Source: Ischnura elegans
Lineage: Eukaryota; Arthropoda; Insecta; Odonata; Coenagrionidae
Length of the DNA stretch: 64,000 nucleotides
Direction: 5' to 3'
Assembly: GCF_921293095.1 (NCBI RefSeq)
Contig: NC_060248.1
Span: 17,316,744-17,380,743 of the forward strand
Each line of letters opens with the position of its first letter. Position 1 is the stretch's first letter. Position numbers and translations under genes: made by a program. Below the pieces are notes generated by a model. It was given only the letters and a program-made list of their open reading frames with translations. It did not search any database and had not been told where the DNA came from. Shown in pieces: positions 50,460 through 62,060 of this stretch.

Positions 50460-50612
50460 GAGGGTAGAATATTGGGTAGAGGAGGGAGAGGAAGGAAAAA
50501 AAATAGTATTTTTAGTCCATGAAGGGAGGAGAACTGCCAAAATACTTCCTAAATACTCCATAGAAATCTATATCAATTGGTAAGAATACTTTTATAAGCT
50601 TTAGTAATAGTC

Positions 50613-50893
50613 CAGGGGCGGATTAAGGTCGTTTTGGGATCATTGTCCATTACTTATTGTGTCGCCTAGGTGTTATGCCATACCTCGCGGCCATAATGCG
50701 TCTGAGGTCTGATATGAGTTGACCAGTGGCCTTGAAGTAGTCATGGAAGATTTTTAAGCATTGTTTGTTGAGCTGGTGGATTAAAAACTTACTTTGGTAA
50801 ATTCCTTAAAAATTATCAACTTTTCAATTTTTCAATAAATTACTACTCAGTGAGGCGTCCGCCTCTGCACTTCTCCCCCTTTTAATCCGCCGC
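50613..50893. mobile_element. Possible hAT-like MITE (GCGGATTAAG ends)
   Basis: CAGGGGCGGATTAAGG at 50613 faces CTTTTAATCCGCCGCTA at about 50878-50894, an imperfect inverted pair. No clear 8 bp duplication and no coding content. Confidence 0.45.
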
Positions 50894-51476
50894 TAAATTG
50901 GTCGCCTGTATTTTCCCACTGTGGGATTTAGAACCTTGAGGCCTCAAAGCTAGATAGGCAATGAGGCCCCCCTCACGCAAACCTTTTGCCCCTCCGTCCT
51001 GCCAAACTTTCCCCCCCTACCCTATCATCCTGTTTTCCCAAATTACTTGTAGTGAAAATTTTAAATCTGACTCTGTAAAACTGAAAAAAACACTATAATA
51101 TTTTTTTGTTTTTTAAAAGGAATTAATTGTAAAGATTTCTCTTTTAATATAAATTTTATTTTTAGTTCAAATTAAATTTCAATGTTTTTCCTTGAGCCTG
51201 CGAGGTCCTTTCTGAGACCAGAGCCCCAAAGCGGCCGCTTTTCTCGCCTGGTACTAAATCCGATACTGTATTTTCTGATTGATAACTATGATTATATATA
51301 TAGCTTCCTAAATCAATATTATTATGAAACATTTTTGAAGTAGGCCCCCGCAAACTCTTCTACTGTGGATTATGACCCTCCACAAATCTCACTTGATACA
51401 ATTATAGATCAGCCTCTTTCAGAACATGAACTGCCGTTGTATTCATGCCATGAAAGTAAGGTAGAGCAGTGGCATA

Positions 51477-52031
51477 TCCAGGGGGTTGACTTTTGGGGTA
51501 TAAATAGAAACGGAGCTCAGAGAAATACCACCCCCCCCCCCCAGAGCTCAGAGAAATTTTTAAGTTTAATCCATTTTACTGTATTGGATTGATATTACTA
51601 ATAGAATAGTGTAAGGATTAATTAAATATCCCTCAGAAAACTGTAAAACTCACCATTTTGAACCATTTATCTTAACCCTTTCTAACGCAGAGCTACTTCG
51701 GGGAGAAATCAAATTTCAAGATTTTTCATTTTGAAAACTTGAAAATTTCCCATCAAATCATGCTTATCATGGTAGCTAAATATTTCATCATCAAAATTTA
51801 CACCACAAAATAATGTCTAGATTTGATATTCCCCAAATAGGGTTGGAAATTTATAATTTTTAAAAATGTTGCTTGGAAGCAGCATTGGGTTATTAAGGGT
51901 TAAATTTTCCCAATTTATTAATCTCGCACCTACCCCTGATCCTGGTGGGTATTCCATATCCCGGCACACCCCGGTATTAATTGCACCTAAACACCCCCCC
52001 CCCCCAGCCTTAATTCCTAGCTGCGCCCCTG
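51477..52031 (-). mobile_element. hAT-type MITE family A, copy 4
   Basis: Left end CAGTGGCATATCCAGG, right end CTAGCTGCGCCCCTG, with a perfect 8 bp duplication AGGTAGAG (51469-51476 and 52032-52039). A 232 bp TTAA MITE sits inside. The left part is rearranged: the GAGCTCAGAGAAAT phrase occurs twice. Confidence 0.85.
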
Positions 52032-52500
52032 AGGTAGAGTCCGATGATATGTAATGCATGGGCGTATCTTTTCCCTAAGCGAGGTTCCGAACATGAATGT
52101 GAAAATTTTCTGCAGCGTTGGCGGTAATATTGTATCAATGAAACGAATGAGAGAATTGTGGTGGGCACTTATACAAGTCTGCGTGAAATCATCTCGGGAT
52201 TTCCTCCGGTTTAATTCGTGGTATATAATACACGTTTCAGCGGGTGACTCGTTCATCGTCATCTGGGCGAATGAATAACTTTGAATGAACAAAATACGTT
52301 GAGATATAATTATAAAATGTTACAAAAATTAGGTTACTCCTGATCGGCCGAAAAGATTTATTTAATTCTGTGAAAAAGGAGGAGTTCTATCAGTTTTAAT
52401 TGTCTTAAAAATGGGATTCCACATATTGCTAAGTTTATATCCCGTAACAGGAGCGGATCCAGGATTTTTTTAGGGGGAGGGGACACAAGGGTATGACAGG
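51500..52500 (-). repeat. Inverted duplication, right arm
   Basis: Reverse copy of 48385-49189, including family A copy 4 and the ~240 bp block at 52032-52278. It differs from the left arm by the TTAA MITE (51672-51903), a LINE-free interior boundary and point changes. The interval between the arms holds the LINE fragment and MITEs A3 and B. Confidence 0.75.
51672..51903. mobile_element. piggyBac-like MITE at TTAA inside MITE A4
   Basis: TTAACCCTTTCTAACGC left, complement of TTAACCCTTAATAACCC right. The same position in arm 1 (copy A2) has no insertion, confirming TTAA targeting. 232 bp, non-coding. Confidence 0.85.
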
Positions 52501-52726
52501 TCTTCTGATATTTGAGATTAAAAACAAAATGCAACAATTACTGTTGAAAATATTCTTTTTATTTAGATGCAAAAGTTATTAATATTAAAATAAATGATTG
52601 AGGCTCCGTTATACACGAAATAAAACGAATGTAATGATAACTGTATTAAAAATCTTGTTTATATTTTAAGCGCCCGGAGAGGGTGGGCACGTGCCTCCGT
52701 GCCCCCCCCCCCCCCTAAATCCACCT
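52448..52726. mobile_element. hAT-like MITE (GCGGATCCAGGA ends)
   Basis: Starts CAGGAGCGGATCCAGG, then T-run and G-run. The right end (C-run, TAAATCCACCTG) is a diverged complement. No 8 bp duplication visible. Its first bases are also present at the outer edge of the left inverted arm (about 48385-48432), so it predates the inverted duplication. Confidence 0.6.
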
Positions 52727-53163
52727 GTATGGATTAAAAATATTCTTATCAAGCCTGGTCAGTGGCGCCGACTCCATGGGGCCTGAGGGGGCCCGAGCCC
52801 CCTAAAAAATTCGTTATGGGTGTGAGGAAAAAATGTGTCAGGCTTGTCGATTTTATCCGGGGTGTCCAGATATCAAGATTCGAGATAACAGGGTTCTTAT
52901 GTTGATCATATGACTCTTCTAAAATCCTTAAAAAATCTTGACACTCACTACTTGTAAAATTTCCCGGGGCAAGATCCCCGGTTTGGACCCCCAATATTTT
53001 TTGATAGTCGGCATCCCTGAGCCTGATCTCAATGTAATGTCTGTTTTTTTTCTGGAAAAGAATGGAAATGAAGATTTTTTGGGTCTCCTTAGCAAGCTTA
53101 TCCCATGGGATATCTTGGATGGGATGTATGGGATATCTGCAGAAGTTGTTGAAATATTGGTGA

Positions 53164-53400
53164 TATATTGGGCGTACCCAGAGAGGGGCAGGAGGGGGCA
53201 GCTGTCCCCCTCCCCCCCTAGAAGCATATATCGCAAATATCTTTAAGGAAAATAATATTTTTTGAAGCAAATAATTTTAAGAACTAATAGAGCTTTGACA
53301 GTTTCCTTAAAATGTTGGTTTCATTCACCTTTTCCATCCTTAAATCTTACCTACTACTTGATCAACCATCATGGCCTACCCTACCCCCAATTTTCATCCT
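53164..53400 (+). mobile_element. hAT-like MITE family E, copy 1 (worn)
   Basis: GGCGTACCCAGAGAGGGGCAGG start, then CAGCTGTCCCC, a TTAAGGAAAATAATATTTTT block and AAAATGTTGGTTTCATTCACC. The same order is found reversed at 56.6-56.84 kb. Outer limits approximate. Confidence 0.6.
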
Positions 53401-54245
53401 GGGTACTCCCTTGAGTGATAAACAACGAATTAATCCGGTGAAAATCCCGGGAAGACTTCATGAAAATAATTTGCCGGGAAATAATTACCTCATAGCTTAT
53501 AAGTCCCCTTATTTTTTGATCACATGGGGTTATTGGGGCGTATGATAGCTCGCATCGAAGGATTTGCCTGCTCACACAGTTGGGGAAGCAGGCAAGGAGC
53601 AATTTTCCACGGATATGGCGTTGAGAAAAAAACTGACATAATGTATATGTGCCGGGCGGAACTCTTTCAACGTTAGCGCGAAGAATTTCAGGAGGTATTA
53701 GGTATAAGGTACGTACGTACCAACCATCTCACATTCTGATCACGCATCGCTCTTCTCGGGAGATAAAAAAGCGACCTCTAAATCATTCATTCGCACACTC
53801 CATTTCCTTCGTAATTTGCTTAATGCCCGTCCCGCGGACATAATCACGCCCGCGAACGATGTAATTGATTGCTTCCGGCGGGAGCGTGAAAGATGGTGAA
53901 AAAGTTAACTTTTGGCGGGACGCGTCAAAGACGTTCTGTCGGCACTGTTGGCACTGCGACGTCGTTGGTGATGTTTCACGGCCCAAATGCTAAGTCACGG
54001 CTTCGCGTTGGTTCACTTCTCGGAGAAAAAAATTCGAACGGACTTCATCTCTTTCTGGGGAAGATGATACTCCTTATCTCTTTCGAAGAAGGAGGTCTAA
54101 TGTGTTCCAAAACCATATTGGTGGCAGTGGATACTTAATAGTTTCAGGTTCCAGTAGGTGCATAGATATACGTCGAAAGCAACAATTGTCAGGGCCACCT
54201 ACGCAAGAGAGGTCGAAAGATATGATTAGAGGCAATTGCATGGTC
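53401..54245. other. Spacer, no gene recognised
   Basis: A GC-richer stretch (53.6-54.1 kb) contains several short open frames on both strands, none with a recognisable domain or convincing splice signals. Confidence 0.4.
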
Positions 54246-54253
54246 AGGAACCC

Positions 54254-54564
54254 CAGTGGGGATTCGGGGGGGAGGGGGGTTAGGGGGTTAAAACCCCCCC
54301 CCAGAGCTCAGAAAGTTTTAAAACTTTAATCCATTTTACTTAATTGGATTAATATTACTTACAGAATAGTGTAAATATTAATAAAATATTCCTCCGAAAG
54401 CCGTAAAACTCACCATCTTGAACCCTTTATCTTGAAAATTTTCTAAAGGAGTGCCCCCGCACCTCCCGCTTTCCCTGGCGGGTATTCCACACCCCCGTAC
54501 ACCACAGTACTAGTTGTGCCTGAAACCCCCCCCCTCCCAGCCTTAATTCCTAGCTGCGCCCCTG
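54254..54564 (-). mobile_element. hAT-type MITE family A, copy 5
   Basis: CAGTGGGGATTCGGGG left, CTAGCTGCGCCCCTG right. The perfect 8 bp target duplication AGGAACCC (54246-54253, 54565-54572) marks a recent insertion. Confidence 0.9.
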
Positions 54565-54741
54565 AGGAACCCAACCTTGGCCTACCGTCCGCCTCTCAAC
54601 TCACAGCTTACTCTAAGCTGTCTTGCGCAAGTGTAGAATTTTGCACCGATTCGTTTTGAAGTCCCCTCTCACGCCCCAGTGAGAGGAGACTAAGGAAATC
54701 TCCATACCATAGAGTTTATATAACAATTAAAATTAAAATTA

Positions 54742-54805
54742 ATGCCGGTGGGAATCGAACATGGATCTTGAGAATGATAATGCAGTACCTTAACCACAGG
54801 ACCAT
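54742..54805 (-). repeat. tRNA-like module (SINE head)
   Basis: Minus strand: A-box-like TGGTCCTGTGGTTAAGG and B box GTTCGATTCCC at tRNA spacing. No good acceptor stem, so probably a SINE remnant. Confidence 0.5.
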
Positions 54806-54819
54806 ATTTACACGTATAT

Positions 54820-55900
54820 TTTCCGGGATAATTATTTGTTTTGAAGGGACTACATTGCACTCATTAATGTTTACCTGCGTCTTTTTAATTATTAGATATT
54901 AATTAAACTGAATATTAATTAACTGAGCTTGATTTTGAGCAATAAACGATTACATTTAACGCGTAGTGCATCTCTTGCGGGATGATACGTATGTTTACCT
55001 GTATCCTACCGACTGGAACGCCTCTATTTATTGCGACTGGTGGGAATCAATGGAACCATGGGAGCGGAGAATCCTTTGTAGAGTATTTATGCTCCATACC
55101 ATCCAGGAGAACAAAGAGGTTTAACTGAATGGGTTAAATGTAAGACGCATTACGTTTGGCAACACGAAAGTCAGCTTTTTTAAAAATACCTATCTGCTAA
55201 TTTGTAAAGCTTCGAGATCAATGGATGAGAAACTTTAAATCAAAATAAGGGTCACACACCTATATCGACGCATGGAACAGTTTATTTGGGCAGCACATTA
55301 AGGGAAAACGGAAATAGCATCGGGATGAGATTTGCATTATCAAAGTATTCGGTCATGAATAGGAAAGAGATGATGAGATAAAATATTCTCGGGTTTTTAA
55401 CCGGGTCAGATCTTCTGTTGCAGATGTTTCAATGGCAAACTCCGCCATCGTCCTCCAAAGGCGTTGACGCATTTCCTGAAAAGAGGATATCACCAACGCT
55501 TTGAAGAAGAATACGGACGTAGCCATTGATATGTCGGCAACGGAGGACCTGACCCGGGTGGAAACACAAGAAGAATTGATCTCATTAGTTCGCCGGGAAG
55601 AATAAAAAATCCTATAAAGAGCTAATGTTTGGATTTTAGTTTAAACGTGCCAAGAAAAGTTTAGGGAGACGTTTTAATGTGAGCGTGGTGCCTTACGGTG
55701 CAGAAAACTGAAAGTTCAGGGAGGAGGACGCGAAGAGACAAGAAGCGACCGATTTGTGGGTATAGATGGGAATGGAGACTTAGGTGAGATTAGCCGAGAG
55801 GAAAAGTGAACTAGGAAGTGCCACAAATGGTGGGTGCGGAAAGAAATCTTTTGAAGGAATTAAGGCTTAGTCAGAAAATGAATTGACAGGAGAAGAAATT
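54820..55900. other. Spacer, no gene recognised
   Basis: No recognisable coding exon or element end. Confidence 0.4.
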
Positions 55901-55904
55901 ACCC

Positions 55905-55975
55905 TGGAATGGGAATCGAACCACGGACCTTTGGATTTCCGAGCTCTTGCACAGACAACTACGCTATCCATGTTC
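55905..55975 (-). repeat. tRNA-derived SINE head, copy in reverse
   Basis: Minus strand: TGGATAGCGTAGTTG (A box region) and GGTTCGATTCCC (B box), preceded by GTTAAAGAACA. It matches the module at 56250 in opposite orientation, so the two are inverted copies of one SINE family about 0.3 kb apart. Confidence 0.65.
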
Positions 55976-56249
55976 TTTAACTTTCATGGCGAGTTTACGC
56001 AGGGTCATGGTGCTAGATGTTAAGCCCTCTTGGTCCATCAAGGATGGCAACGCGAGGAAGGAAGGACTTCAATGAATCCACAACCGATCGAATGTCTCCA
56101 ACCTGCGCTAAAGCCGCGCAAAGCGTTCATATGTAATATTTCGAACTTACCGCGTGAACAGCAGTAGTATTTACATGAATCGCTATGAAAAATAATTCTA
56201 ACATATAGTACCGTGATCCTCGGTGAAATGGCCATGGCAATTAAAGAAC

Positions 56250-56325
56250 CTGGATAGCGTTTTGGTTCGCGAAGCGACCCAGAAACCTAAAGGTCTGTGT
56301 TTCGATTCCCGGTCGGGGGGAAATT
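56250..56325 (+). repeat. tRNA-derived SINE head, forward copy
   Basis: TGGATAGCGTTTTGG and GTTTCGATTCCC at tRNA spacing, preceded by TTAAAGAAC as in the reverse copy. The body continues GGAAATTTTTTCTCATGG. The two heads point toward... opposite directions: the 55.9 kb copy reads left and this one reads right, so they are divergent. Confidence 0.65.
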
Positions 56326-56394
56326 TTTTCTCATGGAAATTCATGTAAATTTCACTGCCGTTCACGCGGTAGGCTTCAAAATATTAAAAAGTAG

Positions 56395-56590
56395 TCAGAG
56401 GATTTGGATGGAGCGAGTACTAAGCGAGAGAAACCTGATAGCTATGAGAGAGAACTTCATCAGAAGAGGCAGGAATAGAATAATAGGTTTTGTGGATAGG
56501 TGAAAAGAAATAGGCTGTTTTTTGAGTGAAGAGAAGAGTTCCATGCGGAAGGGGAATAGGATAGGGATTTTAGAAAAATGTTACCCATGA
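56395..56590 (+). pseudogene. Possible LINE reverse-transcriptase tail
   Basis: The + frame contains W-M-E-R-V-L-S-E-R-N-L-I-A-M-R-E, then R-R-G-R-N-R-I-I-G. It resembles the W-(M/T)-D-R...R-R-K-x-W-I-G-H segment at the C-terminus of endonuclease/RT LINEs, compare 49.95-50.05 kb. Short and without the catalytic core. Confidence 0.4.
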
Positions 56591-56840
56591 ACCAAGGGCG
56601 TAACCAGGATCAAAACTAGGGGGGAGGGGGGCTAGCCATGGTTGTTCAATTTATAGGTAAGATTTAAACATGGAAAAGGTGAATAAAACCAACATTTTAA
56701 GGAAACTGTAACAGCTCTCTTTATTAGTTTTTAAAATTATTGCTTGAAAAAATATTATTTTCCTTAAAGACATTTGCGACTTTTGCTTCTTGAGCTGCAG
56801 CAGCTGCCCCCTCCTGCCCCTCACTTGGTACGCCCATGAC
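56590..56840 (-). mobile_element. hAT-like MITE family E, copy 2
   Basis: The reverse copy of the 53.16 kb element: GGGCGTAACCAGGATC at one end and TTGGTACGCCC at the other, with the AAAGGTGAATAAAACCAACA and TCCTTAAAGAC blocks between. Confidence 0.65.
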
Positions 56841-58330
56841 ATGAACCTCCAAAAAGGCAATAAGGAGAAAATTGAAAAACGAATAACTCGCTGAGAAATT
56901 TTATTATTGATTTTTGCCATTTTTAGTCATGGGGATTCTATAGTCAACAAAAACTTCGGAAAACACGCGGTGAATGAGCTAAACAGTGCATAACATCTAA
57001 GCTTTTTCTTTTCTTCTAAATGGTGGATTTCCGTAGCATAAAAATGTACATTATTATCAAATTACATTCTTTTGGAATTCAAAATTAAGGAAAATGTGAG
57101 CCTACTTCTGTCGGCGGCAAAATTATGTGCCGCTGTACTTTGCGAATTTATATTTGGGCTAAAGTGCATGCTATTATAATAAATAATACGTAATGATAAA
57201 GAAAATTTCATTCTAAATTCCAATTTATTATTTTATGAAAAATTCAAAAATATAGACACGCCAGTACCATGAATGACTCCGCGCACCGTAAAATTAGCCG
57301 TTTTGACAACTTCATGAACTTTGTAACTCAACCAAGGGAAAACTACTACGTCTACGGCATTCATCTTTCACAATAAGTTGCAAATATTTATTTAGATCAA
57401 GAAAATGGCTTTTGCGTATTTTTCTAACGCATATTTTGCTGTTAACTAACGAAAATTTTTAATCATCCTACGGTTTACCCCGAAAGAAAAAATAAAACTG
57501 ATAGAAACACTTTTTAATTTTTATATGTAATGAAAGATGAAGCATCATTTTAATGGATCATGTGTTTTTGCCTCACTTTCCTGAGAGATGTTATTAATGC
57601 TGTTTCTCCTCATCTTTGATTATTGTAATCGTTAATACTAGCATTTCTTGGAAGGTGAACAGAGCTATCATTTGGAAATTTAGAAATTGTGGTGGAATGG
57701 TATTAATTATTCGTTCGGTCTTTTCCCTCCTCTGTCATTAGCATCCGATGTGTCGATCCAGGTCTCGTAGTTTCGCCGTAGCGTGCTAGATGAACATCAA
57801 TAAAATCTTTAAAAATCGGGAACAGGAAAGAAAATGAGCTAATCACTAACTTTTCCCAGGAAAAACACGCCATCAGAGATGATTATAAGCTACGCCACAT
57901 GGTCGTCAGAACTGGCCGTTTTATACGAAAGAAATCAATGCCGAGGCATGAAAATTTCAAGTTTTGACGGATGAAGTTTTCAAGATCTGTCCTCAGGAAG
58001 GTATTTCGATGGCCGTTTATGTTCAGACTCATTGAACTTATTTTTAATTACTCTTTGGAAACTTTTAATTGTGGAATATATGAAATGCATAATTCATTCA
58101 CAAGTGGTGTTTTTGAGCCGTATGTATTTTTTTCTGGGGTATGCGTTCACATTACGTTTTTTTCCACGCACGTGCGCGCACGCAACAATCAACGCTGTGG
58201 AGCGGGGTATAAGCTGATACCAAGGCTCCATTACCTATTGTAATATTCGTGGCTGATACCGTGTGCCGTGTACGGAAATCGTTTTTCCATTGTTTACTGT
58301 GCGGCGAAATCCGCTCACCGTCTTACTTCA
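56841..58330. other. Spacer, no gene recognised
   Basis: AT-rich sequence. Short frames near 57.97-58.24 kb have no domains. Confidence 0.4.
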
Positions 58331-58332
58331 AT

Positions 58333-59110
58333 ATTCTACATCTACATCTACACAATACCCCGCAAGCCGCCTAAAAGGCGTGGCAGGGGGTGTTAGGACA
58401 CCAGCCGTTTACAGCTAAAAAAAATGAAGTGCTCTAACGAAGTTGGGACTAGCATTTATTAAAAACATTAATGGTTCGGGGGAAAAACGAATTCCCATAT
58501 CTATTCGTTCGGCAAAACATCTCTCTTAATTTATCGCTTCTATCGGACCTGGGAATATAGTGTGGCTCTAATATTATGTTCTCCGTGCCGCTCTTGAAGA
58601 TATCCATTCTCAATTGTTCAAGCAATCTGAGCCTAGCGCGCAGCCTCCGAGTCGCCAGCGGCTCCCAACCTAATTCGCTTAACATCTGGGTAACACTGTC
58701 TGTACGCCCGTAGCAGTTTTTGACGAAACGCGCAGCCTTCCTTTGTATTTTATTCAGCTCGCGGATTAAGTCTTTCTGCACCGGATCCCATACGCTCGCT
58801 GCATATTCAAGGTGCGGTCGGGCGAGAGCGAAATAGCACCTTTCTTTTACTTTCTCATCCGAAAATCTTCCCACAATACGCTTGACGAATCCGAATTTCT
58901 TCAGGGCTATGCCGAAAATATTCTTTTTATGTGTTCCCCACGTGAGGTTCGAGGTTATCGTAACTCCCAGGTACTTCTCTTCGTCTGTTGCCTTTATGTT
59001 AATACCATCCACTGCATAAACATGGTTAGAGTTGGACGAATTCCGCAAGAAATGTACCGTCATTGAGTCAACCTGGGGATGCATTCGGGGTGGGGCTCCA
59101 ATTTTCCCTC
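58333..59110 (-). pseudogene. 5'-truncated CR1/Jockey-like LINE, reverse-transcriptase 3' end
   Basis: The minus-strand frame from about 59105 to the TAG at 58449 carries the C-terminal part of a non-LTR reverse transcriptase. K-Y-L-G-V-T-I is followed by A-R-P-H-L-E-Y-A-A-S-V-W-D-P, then I-Q-R-K-A-A-R-F-V, then L-G-W-E-P-L...R-R-L-R-A-R-L. This is the usual order for the thumb region of CR1/Jockey-group elements. The catalytic domains are missing (5' truncation near 59.11 kb), the normal outcome of LINE insertion. The 3' UTR runs to 58333 and ends GGGGTATTGTGTAGATGTAG, with TAGATG repeated as the tail instead of poly(A). The remaining frame has no stop, suggesting a fairly young copy. The extra N-terminal residues before 59105 are flanking sequence. 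Confidence 0.85.
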
Positions 59111-59813
59111 TTCTCTGGGTACTTTCCATCTTAAGCAACGCCAGGTGGCCTGCTAGTAAAATAGGCAATACCCAGTATATAATGAAACATAGAAAACCAA
59201 TGTACCATAAAATATAAAACAACGCTTTTCATTCGTTGACTATAATTGTAAATTTATCCGTAATTTAACTAAATAAAATTTCTTTTATTTTGAATAGTAT
59301 AATTCCTCAATCAACCATATTTTGATTTTTACCTTAGTTTCATTTCTTGCCATAATTTTACTTAAATTACGTGGCAACTGATTATTCTGAAGATATTATT
59401 ACGAAAAGTAGTTTTTTTGATGATACCGTAAATATGCCTTTTTCTACCTAAGTGAAATACAGTCGGTCGAGCTGATATTATTCTCGAGTCTGAAATCTGG
59501 TGAGAGGCTACTGTTTACAGACGTCAATAAAATTCTTATCGGATTCTCGCCTTTTACGATTTACCCTAACTTGTTTTGACGGAATCAAGCAATTATACTG
59601 CAGTACTTAGATATGGTAAGTTTGGAAGAAGATTGTTGTGAATTTATTTGCTTTGGATGTTGCTTTATGCTTTGAAAGAAGGAGGTCAAAAAGTTTATTT
59701 ACTCCCGTCTTATTGCTTCACGAGTGTAGCACGTTGCCTATAATAAAAGCTTATGAAAATGCGATGAGTCATGAATGTCATGCGATTTATTTATTTTTAC
59801 CAAAACGGATACA

Positions 59814-60143
59814 CAGTGGCGCAGCGAGGGGGGGTTTTTGGGGGATAACCCCCCCCAGAGCTCGTTTTATTTTTTTTTAATTAGAAATTTTATTATAGAA
59901 ATTTTACGTTTAATCCATTTTACTTAATTGTATTGATATTACTAATAGAATAGTGTAAGGATTAATGAAATATCCCTCAGAAAGCCGTAAAAACTCACCA
60001 TTTTGATCAATTCATCTTAAAATTCCGCGGTTATTAATCTCTCACCTACCGCTTATCCTGGTGGGCATTCTATACCCCCACACACCCCGGTATTAGTCGC
60101 ACCTAAACCCCCCCCCCAGAATTAATTGCTAGCTGCGCCCCTG
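59814..60143 (-). mobile_element. hAT-type MITE family A, copy 6
   Basis: CAGTGGCGCAGCGAGG left, CTAGCTGCGCCCCTG right. Flanks CGGATACA and CGGATACC match at 7 of 8. Core blocks as in the other copies. Confidence 0.88.
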
Positions 60144-61739
60144 CGGATACCTATTACGTTTTAGCTTGTGTTTGGTTTCATTTGAGAGCAATTATCATTG
60201 ATGCATCTTTGCATTATGGAGAACTTCAAAGTAGTGATCCGACTAAAATCTATGTCAGCAGCCAAACATATAGCAAATCGAAATCTAAAACAGCATTAGC
60301 ATCAATAAAAATTAGAGGCTTGAATGAACAACGATTTCATTTTTTCTAGTTACTCACCTTCATTGCCTAAGCTTGGTGTTAGGCAAAGTATAGGCTTGCA
60401 TTTTGTATGGGTAGTACCTTTTCTAAGTGACTTAACACCAAATTAATATCCCATGAAAATTATTTTAATGGCTTCTGATTTCATACACATTACCTTAAGA
60501 TTGTTTTGTCGTATCAACCTTGATTTTTTTCAGGAAAGAAAGATAACGCCGTGGAGCTATAGAATTTAGTTATTTGAAACACCTTTCCTTATCCGTTTGT
60601 AATACACCGTCCATTAACTCTCATGGCTTCCGTCCACTTTTTAATTGCCTTCCTTACCAATTTTCTTGCTTATTTTAATGACTTATAATTATATTATCAT
60701 TATCAGTATTAATAAAGTTTATTAGCGATCATTAAGGAACCTCACTGGCTACTTACATTTAATACTAAATTAAATTGAAATGGATATGCTTCCAACTTCA
60801 TTAGACCTTTAATACTTTACCAGGAATAAAATTAAGGTTACGATATCTCCTTTCATTATCTAACTCGTACGGGTAAGATAATCTGCGGTGTCATTTGGAT
60901 TAATTTAGGCGTATTATGTCTTACTTCCAGGTGTGTCATAATAATAATTTATCGTTAACTCTCCGATCCGGGTCGTGAAGGTATCTCATCAATACGAAAA
61001 TGGACGAAAAAGCAATCTGTAAAAGGATTGCGAAATAGTATTGATGTTTACCGACAGTAAAATAATCATCACGTTAAATGAACAGATGGCTTGACCCTGA
61101 TGCAGTGCCTTGGATTTTATTTCTGTTGCAGAAAAACCACATGTTCTGTAAAGAATGGTTAGAGTTTTTTAAAGAATTCATAGCAAGGAAGCATATAAAT
61201 TAGGATTATGTTGTATAATATTTGATCCTATGTGCTGGAAGTAATTAATATTAGTTAAATAAGACATTGCAATAATGAAAGTACACTTGAAAATGTGGTC
61301 TAATCAAGGAAAAGCGCCTTGCGAAAATATATTCAATGGAAATTTTGAAATGTATTATTTAACTAATATTGATAGTAATATGGGTGATGAGTTCATGCTA
61401 CGCCTACTCTAACCCAAACATTGAGAGTTAGTTGCACAATGACGTAATTTACTCAGATCCGAAATCAAAATCTATTAAAATTATTCGGTGTATGGAAGTA
61501 GATAAATGACGACGAAATAAATACTTTATCCGGCCATTCTGTTATTGATTTGAATAAAAGAACGCAAAAGCTGCAGTTCACTTTTCATGAGTTGGTGACG
61601 TCATTTGAGCTCCAGTGCATTAGTTCTTTCAGGGAGAACCGGAGCAGAAAGACTTAATCCGTGAACTTAATCAAATCCGGTGCGTTTCGCCAAAAAACTG
61701 CTATGGGCGTACAGGAAGCATTACACAGATGTTGAGGGA
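60144..61739. other. Spacer, no gene recognised
   Basis: AT-rich, low in open frames. No element ends or exons recognised. Confidence 0.45.
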
Positions 61740-62060
61740 ATTAGGCTGAGATGGTATCGTATGGTATTTGGAGTAGGCGACCGACAGCTGAGGTCATTTG
61801 CGCCATGAAGGAAGGGTAGTTAAGGAAGGGTGGAGAGAAACCCGGCGTCGGCATTGTCTACACCTAAAGAAAGGCGTCATGGGGACCACGGCTTAACGTC
61901 CCATCCGACGGACGGAGTGTCGCGCTTGAAATGTCCTCCATACAACATTCAAGCAGGGATCGGGCAGTCTTTAAAAATTCCCTGCCACCGCCGGGATTTG
62001 AACCCGAACCCACGGGTTGGGAAGCCGACTCTCTAGCCACCACACCAACCCGATCCCCAA
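61740..62060 (-). repeat. tRNA-derived SINE, near full length
   Basis: The minus strand begins with a tRNA-like head: GGTGTGGTGGCTAGAGAG (A box region, about 62050-62033), CCCAACCC anticodon-arm region and GGGTTCAAATCCC (B box, 62005-61993). It is followed by a body with TCGGATGGGACGTTAAGCC and a GCGCAAATGACCTCAG segment. The head is the most tRNA-like in the window, but continuation into a long body marks it as a SINE. Confidence 0.8.

Noticed and set aside
54742-62060. tRNA genes at the several A/B-box sites
   Set aside because: None shows a full cloverleaf with a paired acceptor stem, and several continue into repeated bodies, so they are treated as SINE heads.
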